Source: Syntrophomonadaceae bacterium (lineage in GTDB: Bacteria > Bacillota > Dethiobacteria > DTU022 > UBA8154). From it: DNA of 12,133 bases. Positions 6,781 through 12,133 of this stretch are shown piece by piece. Each line of letters starts with the position of its first letter. Within the stretch, counting starts at the first letter, position 1. Where the stretch lies: the NCBI GenBank assembly GCA_007122565.1, contig SKTJ01000216.1:1-12133 (forward strand). The letters are read 5' to 3'. The translations under genes and the position numbers were made by a program. The notes under the pieces were generated by a model. That model had not been told where the DNA came from and did not search any database. It saw nothing but the letters and a program-made list of their open reading frames with translations.

Positions 6781-6811
6781 TGCGGACGGCTGTGGGCAGC
6801 CGCCCCTACAA
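6781..6811 (-). repeat. Dispersed GC-rich hairpin repeat, copy 1
   Basis: A 31-bp core that recurs at 9929-9959 with a single mismatch (6794 versus 9942). On the minus strand it folds as GGGCGGCTG - CCCA - CAGCCGTCC, a nine-pair stem (6784-6792 with 6797-6805, one G-U) with a four-base loop, preceded by TTGTAG. It lies between pyrD and pyrF. No U-tract follows on the minus strand, so it is not a standard terminator. Confidence 0.88.
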
Positions 6812-6824
6812 AAATCCTGTCCTC

Positions 6825-6881
6825 CTGCCCAACCTGCCCAACCTTCCAACTTCCAACCTTCCAACTTTCCAACTTTCCAAC
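6825..6881 (-). repeat. Short tandem array of GTTGGAAR-type units
   Basis: Seven head-to-tail units of 7-9 bp lie directly after the pyrD stop codon. Read on the minus strand, five are GTTGGAA with zero or one added purine and two are GTTGGGCAG. The units share their first base with the pyrD stop triplet. The many GG pairs could allow a two-tier G-quadruplex in the transcript. The unit is far too short for a CRISPR. Confidence 0.85.
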
Positions 6882-7792
6882 TAATCATGTGCTACGCCAA
6901 CCAGTTCGTGCAGGCTTTCAAGCCCTGCCTTTTCCAGGTAGTCATTCAGTCCGGCAGCAATTTGGGGGATTGTTTGTGGTTCCACAAAGTTCGCCGTCCC
7001 CACTGCAACAGCGGTGGCGCCTGCCATGATGAATTGCAGGGCATCATCAGTATTCATGATCCCGCCCATACCGATCAAGGGCAGCTTTGTCGCTTCAAAT
7101 ATCTCGTAAATCATTTTTACAGCCACGGGGCGAACAGCCGGTCCGGAAAGACCGCCAAAACGGTTTCCCAAGAGAGGCCGCCCCGTTGCCACATCGATGA
7201 CCATGCCCCGCAGGGTATTGATTGCGGAGAGGATGTCGGCACCGCCGGTTGCGGCAGCGCGGGCCAGATCAGCGACAGCAGTAACATTGGGGGTAAGCTT
7301 GGCAATTAGGGGCTTGTTCCAGACGGAGCGCACCTTGCTCACGAGGCTCTCCAGTATTACAACATCAGTGCCGAATAAAATACCCCCTTTCTTCACGTTG
7401 GGGCACGAAAGGTTCAACTCCAGAGCGGCAATCCCGGTTTGGCGGTCCAGCGCTTCTGCAAGGGCCACGTATTCCTCTTCCGTATCTCCGGCAATGCTGA
7501 TGATCAGGGGGATATTTCTGTTTTGTAAATGGGGCAGTTCTGCCTTAAGAAAGTGCTTTAGGCCGGGATTTTGCAGCCCGATTGCATTTAACATCCCGGC
7601 AGGTGTCTCTACCAGACGGGGTGGAGGATTCCCGGAGCGTGGCTTAAGTGTCAGTGTCTTAACCACCAGACCCCCCAGGCCCTCTAGTCTCATCAGAGAT
7701 GCATATTCATCACCAAAACCAAAGGTGCCGGATGCAGTCAGCAGAGGTGTTTCAAGAGCCAAAGATGCTATTCTTGTCTTAAGCGAGGGCAT
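6881..7792 (-). CDS. pyrD: Dihydroorotate dehydrogenase B, catalytic subunit
   Basis: This FMN enzyme oxidises dihydroorotate to orotate; as a class 1B enzyme it passes electrons through PyrK to NAD+. The 303-residue product has LLTASGTFGFGDE (17-29), VVKTLTLKPRSGNPPPR (43-59), NAIGLQNPG (69-77), the active-site loop NLSCPNVKKGG with catalytic Cys130 (class 1 uses Cys, class 2 Ser), AKLTPNV (164-170), INTLRG (191-196), GLSGPAVRP (214-222) and the FMN-phosphate segment GMGGI plus AVAVGTANF. The ATG at 7792 directly follows the pyrK stop (TAAATG), with a GAGGTGG ribosome site inside the end of pyrK, so the two subunits are probably made by coupled translation, fitting their heterotetramer. Confidence 0.97.
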   Translation of the reverse strand: MPSLKTRIASLALETPLLTASGTFGFGDEYASLMRLEGLGGLVVKTLTLKPRSGNPPPRLVETPAGMLNAIGLQNPGLKHFLKAELPHLQNRNIPLIISIAGDTEEEYVALAEALDRQTGIAALELNLSCPNVKKGGILFGTDVVILESLVSKVRSVWNKPLIAKLTPNVTAVADLARAAATGGADILSAINTLRGMVIDVATGRPLLGNRFGGLSGPAVRPVAVKMIYEIFEATKLPLIGMGGIMNTDDALQFIMAGATAVAVGTANFVEPQTIPQIAAGLNDYLEKAGLESLHELVGVAHD

Positions 7793-8575
7793 TTACCAGA
7801 CCACCTCTTTACTGTGAAATACAGGGCCTTCCCGGCAAACGCGTTCGTATACCGTCTCCCCATCTTTTTGAATTAACACAGAACAACCCTGACAGGCACC
7901 TACACCGCAAGCCATATTTTCCTCCAGAGAAACCTGCAGCGGATAGCCCCACTGCCCGTTCTCACGGGCCAACACAGCAAGTAAGGGACGGGGGCCACAG
8001 GCAAAGAGCTCTCCAGGGGATAACCCCCGGTCAAGGGCACGCTGGAAAGCTTGAGGAAGCTTTCCCTGCTCACCCACTGATCCATCCTCCGTGATATAGT
8101 GAATCAAAACACCGGGAGAAAGAAATCGTTCCACCGGCAAAAGAGCTGTAGCATCCGCCGCCCCGTAAAAAAGATGCACGGATTTTCCCCCATTAAGCAG
8201 GCTCTCTCCGAGGAAAAGAAGGGGGGCAACACCGACGCCTCCAGCAAGTAATACAGCAGGTTCGCTGCCGTAGTACGTAAAAGGTGTGCCAAGGGGTCCG
8301 AGACAGTCCAGCCGGTCGCCCTCCTGCAAACAGCTTAAAAGGTCTGTTCCTGCACCAACGCGACGAAAAAGGAGCAGCACGGTACCTGCAGCGGGAGAAG
8401 TTCCCGCCACACTGAAAGGACGGCGCAGCAAGGGGGAAAGACCTGTGCTAACGCGCAAATACAAAAATTGTCCCGGTTGCGCCGCTTGAGCCAGGTACGG
8501 CTCCTCCAGGGTGAGATAGTAAAAATATGGGCTTATCTCCTCTAATTTCCGTACAAGGGCCCGGCACTGTTTCAA
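7793..8575 (-). CDS. pyrK: Dihydroorotate dehydrogenase B, electron transfer subunit
   Basis: PyrK carries FAD and a [2Fe-2S] cluster and links the FMN of PyrD to NAD+. The 260-residue product has the FAD motif RRPFS (51-55), the nucleotide-binding stretch AGGVGVAPLL (111-120), CGPRPLL (193-199) and the C-terminal cluster ligands Cys223, Cys228, Cys231 and Cys247 in ENMACGVGACQGC...C. The start is TTG at 8575: it overlaps the pyrC stop by 4 nt (TTGA) and has AAGGAGGGG (8581-8589) at good spacing, itself encoded by the last codons of pyrC. The overlap above and the abutting pyrD below argue strongly for coupled expression of pyrC, pyrK and pyrD. Confidence 0.97.
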   Translation of the reverse strand: MKQCRALVRKLEEISPYFYYLTLEEPYLAQAAQPGQFLYLRVSTGLSPLLRRPFSVAGTSPAAGTVLLLFRRVGAGTDLLSCLQEGDRLDCLGPLGTPFTYYGSEPAVLLAGGVGVAPLLFLGESLLNGGKSVHLFYGAADATALLPVERFLSPGVLIHYITEDGSVGEQGKLPQAFQRALDRGLSPGELFACGPRPLLAVLARENGQWGYPLQVSLEENMACGVGACQGCSVLIQKDGETVYERVCREGPVFHSKEVVW

Positions 8576-9915
8576 AGGCGCCCCTCCTTAAGCATAGTCT
8601 CTACAGTGGGGTTAAAAGCATCGCTCATTCCTTTAACTTCTCCCCGGCACATTTTTATATCCCCTCCCACCACAGTCAAAACGGGAAGGCCACGCAGTTG
8701 CCAGCCATCAAAAGGTGTGTTCCTGCCCTTCGTATATAACCTTTCCTTAGCTACCTTTCTTTCAGCCCCGGGGTCTATTACCACCAGGTCTGCAATTGAG
8801 CCTGGCGCCAGCGTACCACCAGGGACACCCAGGATACGGGCAGGAGTAGTGGACAGACAGGTAACAAGGCGTGACAGAGAGATAAATTCGGTCTCCACAA
8901 ACCGGGAAAAGAGGAGGGGGAAAGCCGTTTCCAGGCCGCTTACACCAAACGGTGCGCTGATCAAATCCCTTTCCTTTTCCGCCGCATGATGGGGCGCATG
9001 GTCAGTGGCAATGACATCGATCAAACCACTGCGCACCGCCTCGCGCAGCGCCGCCCGGTCCCCTTCATCACGCAGTGGGGGATTCATTTTTGCTGCTGTA
9101 TGATAATCATCGATTGCTGCTTCTGTAAGGAGCAGATGATGGGGAGTCACTTCGGCAGAGCAGTTTACACCCGTCTCCTTTGCCCAGTGCAACAGGGAAA
9201 CGCTCAGCCTGCTGCTAAGGTGGGCTAAATGGAGGTGCCCCCTTCCTTCGAACTGCAGGAGCAGGTCCCGGATCACAGCCACCGCTTCAGATGTGGCGGA
9301 AATAACAGGCAATCCGAGGCGGTTAGCGGTGGGGCCCCTATGGATAACACCCCCGGCCACAAGGGATAAATCCTCACAGTGGGAGAGCACCGGCAATCCC
9401 AGTCCGCCGGCAAATTGCAATGCCCGCAGCATTAGGGCGCTGTCGGAAACAGGGCGGCCATCATCAGAAAAGCCCTTTACCCCTGCCGCTGCCAGTTCCG
9501 TCATGGCTGACAGTTCCTTTCCCTGCAACCCTACCGTCAGTGCACCTATGGGATAAACCCGGGCCAAATCGGCCCGGTCAGCCCGCTGCCTGATATAGGA
9601 CACCGTCTCCTTACTGTCAACGGGGGGAGTGGTATTGGGCATACAAGCCACGGCAGTGAATCCACCGGCTACCGCTGCAGCACAACCGGTGGCAATTGTC
9701 TCCTTTTTCTCGCCTCCCGGTTCCCGTAAGTGTACATGCATGTCGATCAATCCCGGGAGCACAAATTTACCGCCTAACTCCAGTACAGGAACATCCACCG
9801 CTCCCAGGGAAGGGGCCATACCTTCAACAATACCATTGCGGATGAGTACCTCCACCGGTCCATTCCGGTTGCTTGAGGGGTCACACAGGATACCACCGCG
9901 CAGTAACAGATCCAT
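8572..9915 (-). CDS. pyrC: Dihydroorotase (class I)
   Basis: PyrC cyclises carbamoyl-aspartate to dihydroorotate, a zinc amidohydrolase reaction. The 447-residue product has the metal motif DMHVHLREPG (58-67; His60, His62), CMPNTTPP (91-98), FSDDG (149-153), His179 in LSHCED, His232 in LAHLSS, VTPHH (256-260), ATDHAPH with Asp305, and the closing GSIADLVVIDP (372-382). In class I enzymes an Asp of the SDDG segment bridges the metals where class II has a carboxylated Lys. It is about 20 residues longer than typical; the extra tail (about 430-447) contains the pyrK ribosome site, so the extension may exist to carry it. The ATG at 9915 follows AAGGAGG closely. Upstream lie the second hairpin repeat and the group II intron, not pyrB. 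Confidence 0.96.
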   Translation of the reverse strand: MDLLLRGGILCDPSSNRNGPVEVLIRNGIVEGMAPSLGAVDVPVLELGGKFVLPGLIDMHVHLREPGGEKKETIATGCAAAVAGGFTAVACMPNTTPPVDSKETVSYIRQRADRADLARVYPIGALTVGLQGKELSAMTELAAAGVKGFSDDGRPVSDSALMLRALQFAGGLGLPVLSHCEDLSLVAGGVIHRGPTANRLGLPVISATSEAVAVIRDLLLQFEGRGHLHLAHLSSRLSVSLLHWAKETGVNCSAEVTPHHLLLTEAAIDDYHTAAKMNPPLRDEGDRAALREAVRSGLIDVIATDHAPHHAAEKERDLISAPFGVSGLETAFPLLFSRFVETEFISLSRLVTCLSTTPARILGVPGGTLAPGSIADLVVIDPGAERKVAKERLYTKGRNTPFDGWQLRGLPVLTVVGGDIKMCRGEVKGMSDAFNPTVETMLKEGRL

Positions 9916-9928
9916 TCACTTACCTCCT

Positions 9929-9959
9929 TGCGGACGGCTGTAGGCAGCCGCCCCTACAA
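9929..9959 (-). repeat. Dispersed GC-rich hairpin repeat, copy 2, next to the pyrC ribosome site
   Basis: This copy matches 6781-6811 at 30 of 31 positions. On the minus strand it folds as GGGCGGCTG - CCTA - CAGCCGTCC. The one difference (9942) is in the loop. The hairpin ends six or fewer bases before the AAGGAGG ribosome site of pyrC, and a TTGG-rich run (about 9960-9975) precedes it, as at copy 1. Confidence 0.88.
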
Positions 9960-10030
9960 CAACCAACCAACCTACAAATGTAACCTTCTCAATCGGGTTT
10001 TTAACTGCCTCCTGACCCTGTCTCCTGACT

Positions 10031-10142
10031 GTAGGGTCGAAAACTGGCGTAGTGGCTTAGGTAGGCCTATCTGTTTGCTGTCCCTTTCGGTTGACAGTGC
10101 CTCAATATCCTGCCTTACTCTATCTCCAATTCCCGCCTCTTC
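10031..10142 (-). ncRNA. Intron 3' segment after domain V
   Basis: About 112 nt between domain V and the proposed 3' splice site. It includes CUGUC-AA-CC-GAAA-GG-GACAG, a hairpin capped by a GAAA tetraloop with two unpaired A on the 5' side (about 10093-10074). I could not fold a standard domain VI with a bulged branch A on its 3' side, so either the 3' end or the domain VI assignment remains open. Confidence 0.45.
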
Positions 10143-10175
10143 AAACCCGGCGTGCGGTTTTCCCGCACCGGGCTT
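10143..10175 (-). ncRNA. Group II intron domain V
   Basis: The minus-strand hairpin AAGCCCGGTGCG ... CGCACGCCGGGTTT has the size (33-34 nt), the 5' AGC triad, a GAAAA-type cap and the two-base bulge in the 3' arm expected for the catalytic domain V. It starts 43 nt after the maturase stop codon, its usual place. Confidence 0.92.
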
Positions 10176-10218
10176 ACCTACCGGTTTCATAACAAGGTTT
10201 ATGTGTCCTATCTGCTGG

Positions 10219-11514
10219 TCAGGCTGCCTGGGTATATCTTTTCAGTTTGTAGTCGTTGTAAAGTCCGATTGTTCCATAGATATACACCATGCTCCACCTT
10301 TTCCAGCCGAACCCCGAACGCCCTGCTGCTCTTTGCAGGTGCCTGCGTACTTTCTTCATCACCCAGTATCTGATGTAGCTAAAACAGCGTGCCGAATTTC
10401 CTATGCAATAGTAGTTGCAGTATCCTCGCAGTTTCGGGTTTATTTGCTCAATTATTTTCTTCACCGGCTGCGAGGTAAACTTGCTGAATATCTCCTGAAG
10501 TTCCGCTATTAGCTTCTTGCGCTTTTCCTGTTTGGGTGTGTAGTAGGGCATCCATTTTCCATTTCTACTCCTGCTTCTACGGAACTCAAAGCCCAGGAAG
10601 ATGAAGCTTTCGCCTTTGGTGAGGTCTGCTACTTTGCTCTTTTCCTGGTTCAGTTCTACCTGAAGTTTCTCCAGTTCTTCTTTGATTCTGCGTCCTGTTG
10701 CTTCTACGAGCCAGCTGTTTGACGGGTGCCAGTTGATAAGCACGACCAGATCATCAGCAAAGCGGGCGTATTCCAGTTGTGTGTAGTTACCTTGTTTGGT
10801 CGTTTCTTTGGCTTTCTCCAGCATTTTGTCGACTTCGTTCAGGTAGATGTTCGAGAGCAGGGGGGAGATAACCCCGCCTTGTGGTACGCCTTTTTTCCCC
10901 GTTGCTTTAAGGATAAGTTTCAGGAGGTGCATGATGTTTGCATCGTTTACGCGTTTTGCTACTTTCTCCAGGAGTATGTGATGGCGCACGTTGTCAAAGT
11001 ATGCTTTCATATCCAGGTCAATGACTGTTGTTTTGCCCTGGGCTATGGCGGTAGCTACTCTTTGCACCGCTTCCTGGGGTGAGCGTTTGGTACGATAGCC
11101 GTAGGAGCCGTCCTGAAAGTCTGCTTCGAAGATGGGTTCCAGGATAAGGCGCAGGGCACCCTGTACTACTCTGTCGCGTATGGAGGGTATGCCTAAGGTT
11201 CTGGTCCCGCCATTTGCTTTGGGTATTTGCACCTGCTTGTTACGCAGGGGTTTGTAGGTTCTTTGCTGCAGTTCTTGCTGTATCTGCTGCAGGAACTCAT
11301 CCCTGCCTCCTGATTCGATGTCCTCAAAGCTTATTCTATCACTTCCCGGTGCGCCGTTGTTCTCCTTGGCCATCTTGTAGGCTTTCTGAAGGGTCTCTGT
11401 TTTACAAACGTGCGTGTAAAGTCCCCAGAAGCGCCATTCGGGTTCAGACTTCGCCTTATCATATATCCTTCGTCTCAGGTCCTGCAGGTTTATGGATGTT
11501 TTTGTCATTGCCAT
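10219..11514 (-). CDS. ltrA: Group II intron reverse transcriptase/maturase (no endonuclease domain)
   Basis: This intron-encoded protein assists splicing and copies the intron RNA into DNA at a new site. The 431 residues show RT blocks in order: NNGAPGSDRISFEDIE (52-67), VQIPKANGGTRTLGIPSIRDR (95-115), DLDMKAYFDNV (166-176), GVPQGGVISPLLSNIYL (209-225), YARFADDLVVLI (249-260, the Y/F-A-D-D active site at 252-255) and GFEFRRSRS (308-316). A thumb/maturase X region follows (about 330-430), with NPKLRGYCNYYCIGN and GFGWKRWS. The protein ends right after X, with no HNH endonuclease, so target priming probably uses nicked or replicating DNA. The frame is intact, so the intron may be active. The ATG at 11514 has only a modest AGGCAGGG site; the ATG two codons on (11508) is an alternative. 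Confidence 0.96.
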   Translation of the reverse strand: MAMTKTSINLQDLRRRIYDKAKSEPEWRFWGLYTHVCKTETLQKAYKMAKENNGAPGSDRISFEDIESGGRDEFLQQIQQELQQRTYKPLRNKQVQIPKANGGTRTLGIPSIRDRVVQGALRLILEPIFEADFQDGSYGYRTKRSPQEAVQRVATAIAQGKTTVIDLDMKAYFDNVRHHILLEKVAKRVNDANIMHLLKLILKATGKKGVPQGGVISPLLSNIYLNEVDKMLEKAKETTKQGNYTQLEYARFADDLVVLINWHPSNSWLVEATGRRIKEELEKLQVELNQEKSKVADLTKGESFIFLGFEFRRSRSRNGKWMPYYTPKQEKRKKLIAELQEIFSKFTSQPVKKIIEQINPKLRGYCNYYCIGNSARCFSYIRYWVMKKVRRHLQRAAGRSGFGWKRWSMVYIYGTIGLYNDYKLKRYTQAA

Positions 11515-12031
11515 CCCTGCCTTTCCATGTGGTTGAAGGAGTTACCAGTTAGTGTGGACCCTTCCCTCTTGCGGCATTACCCGATTTCATAGGTACTACG
11601 GACCCCTCCGCCACCCTCTCGCCTTTCTTCCCTTTTCCCAGGTGCTCTGGTTATAGGGCTTACCTTACTTCCGCGATTTCTCGTCCGGGGCGAGGAGGGC
11701 TTCCCCAGTTGCTTGGAACGTCCTGTGCCGCCGTGCCGCCACTAACACCCCGCTGGAGTGCATCCCGCGTATCAGTCAGATTTTCGCGGGTGCATGCTGC
11801 CTTCGTCCAGTCAGTAAAGACTCGGCCCCCAGGTTTTACAGTTTTCGAGGCTACCTGTGTGTTCACTTACGTTGCGGCCCAGCAGCTCACTCACCATCCT
11901 TACAATGGCTTTGTCGGCAGACTTCAGGATGTTGGTCTCCCGCTACCCTGCTGCCCAAGTTACAGAGCTCTGACTTTTACTCTGGCGGGCCTATTCCCGC
12001 CGAACGCCCCAGCCTTCGGCTGGGCATACAC
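11515..12031 (-). ncRNA. 5' ribozyme part of the group II intron (domains I-III)
   Basis: About 517 nt without a protein gene, read on the minus strand from the proposed 5' end. It has many hairpins, including CCCAGCC-GAA-GGCTGGG (12024-12008) and GGCGGG-AATAGG-CCCGCC (12001-11984). The EBS candidates are near 11765-11815, and a domain III-like segment lies near 11571-11612. Short open frames here on either strand are by-products. Confidence 0.8.
11764..11790 (-). ncRNA. Candidate EBS1 hairpin of the intron (domain I)
   Basis: On the minus strand CCCGCG (11790-11785) and CGCGGG (11769-11764) enclose a 15-nt loop with TGACTG (11778-11773). TGACTG can pair with TAGTCA (12037-12032), the six bases before the proposed intron start, with five Watson-Crick pairs and one G-U. 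A nearby candidate EBS2, CTGACT (11814-11809), lies between the short arms GTC and GAC and pairs perfectly with AGTCAG (12043-12038). Confidence 0.6.
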
Positions 12032-12133
12032 TGACTACTGACTACTGATCATTATTCTGACTCCTGACTACTGAATCCGTAACATGATTTACTATATATC
12101 GCTCCTGGCGCTCATGTGTTACCACTTTCTGTC
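12032..12133. repeat. Repeat-rich 5' exon flank of the intron; no gene supported
   Basis: 12032-12073 is built of short CTGACTAC / CTGACTCCTGA units, related to copies near 1089, 3137 and 10010. On the minus strand an open frame enters from the right edge at 12131 and stops at 12042; its last dozen codons read through the repeat. It could be the end of an upstream gene, but I do not recognise it, and the other two minus frames also stop within 30 nt of the edge. There is no tRNA or clear promoter. Confidence 0.5.

Larger units (their letters stand above)
10031..12031 (-). mobile_element. Group II intron with maturase gene, inserted upstream of pyrC
   Basis: The presence of a group II intron is secure: a maturase-type reverse transcriptase with a domain V hairpin just downstream, and about 520 nt of structured RNA just upstream that includes the domain III-like string GTCCGTAGTACCTATGA (about 11585-11602). 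The exact ends are my inference. The 5' end is placed at GTGTATG (12031, close to the GUGYG consensus) and the 3' end after CGACCCTAC (10031, ending in AY), giving about 2.0 kb. Both ends then abut the same kind of CAGTAGTCAG / AGTCAGGAG repeat. EBS1 and EBS2 candidates pair with the 12 bases before the 5' end. The intron is co-directional with the pyr genes, so splicing could restore an uninterrupted pyr transcript. Confidence 0.85.

Noticed and set aside
6784..6805. GC-rich hairpin as the pyrD terminator
   Set aside because: On the minus strand the U run (TTTTTG) comes before the stem, not after it, and pyrF follows in the same orientation.
6825..6881. Tandem array as a CRISPR
   Set aside because: The units are only 7-9 bp with no spacers.
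7197..7817. 206-codon plus-strand open frame opposite pyrD
   Set aside because: It is the complement of a convincing pyrD gene, has no ribosome site and its composition (many Ser, Arg and Pro) is typical of antisense frames in GC-rich genes.
9972..10190. 72-codon minus-strand open frame downstream of the maturase
   Set aside because: It covers domain V and the intron 3' segment, so it is ribozyme sequence read as protein.
9928..10512. 194-codon plus-strand open frame from the pyrC leader into the maturase gene
   Set aside because: It crosses the hairpin repeat, the intron 3' end and domain V antisense, then runs opposite the maturase; there is no coherent domain.
12008..12024. CCCAGCC-TTC-GGCTGGG hairpin as an intrinsic terminator
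   Set aside because: There is no U-tract on either strand, and it falls just inside the proposed 5' end of the intron, where a domain I stem is expected.
11660..12041. Open frames of 68 (minus) and 110 (plus) codons right of the maturase
   Set aside because: They lie in the domain I-III ribozyme region with hairpin and EBS candidates; no ribosome site or domain supports them.
12079..12133. Plus-strand frame beginning ATGATTTAC at the right edge
   Set aside because: It has no ribosome site, only about 16 codons are visible, and the hydrophobic stretch alone is not enough to call a gene.

Overview
The window looks chromosomal and comes from a member of the Clostridia (Firmicutes), probably a Desulfotomaculum/Pelotomaculum/Moorella-like (Peptococcaceae or relative) organism. 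This is inferred from the gene content, not from a database search. Three things point there. The run carD - yacL-type PIN/TRAM gene - ispD - ispF lies close to radA, as in Firmicutes. Pyrimidine synthesis uses a class 1B dihydroorotate dehydrogenase with its PyrK partner. Shine-Dalgarno sites are strong (AGGAGG type), and three of ten protein starts are TTG. Base composition is moderate in GC. Almost all genes are on the minus strand, so transcription runs from right to left.

Layout from left to right. 1-990: ispF (cut by the window edge) and ispD, two steps of the MEP isoprenoid pathway. 1107-2198: a membrane-anchored PIN/TRAM protein of the YacL type with its own promoter. 2337-2939: carD, an RNA polymerase-binding regulator, ending in an intrinsic terminator. 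2940-3206: a divergent promoter region with two near-consensus promoters back to back. 3207-3611: the only plus-strand gene, a small cysteine-containing protein with a MazG-like tail and no secure function. 3724-5962: radA and nfo (DNA repair). 5981-9915: pyrF, pyrD, pyrK and pyrC, tightly packed pyrimidine genes. 10031-12031: a group II intron with a reverse transcriptase/maturase, inserted upstream of pyrC in the same orientation. 12032-12133: a flank made largely of short repeats.

The right-hand genes probably form one transcription unit, pyrC-pyrK-pyrD-pyrF-nfo-radA. pyrC/pyrK overlap by 4 nt, pyrK/pyrD abut, pyrF/nfo are 18 nt apart and nfo/radA 13 nt apart. The one gap, pyrD to pyrF, is filled by repeats. 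Earlier pyrimidine genes (pyrB, carAB, pyrR), if present, would lie beyond the right edge or elsewhere. PyrC makes dihydroorotate, PyrD/PyrK oxidise it to orotate, and PyrF decarboxylates OMP to UMP; PyrE is not in the window.

The least ordinary material is in four places: the small plus-strand gene and its shared promoter region; the absence of disA next to radA; a two-copy hairpin repeat in the pyr intergenic spaces whose only difference falls in the loop; and the group II intron, whose boundaries can be proposed from EBS/IBS pairing with a short dispersed CTGACTCCTGA-type repeat used as the exon target.
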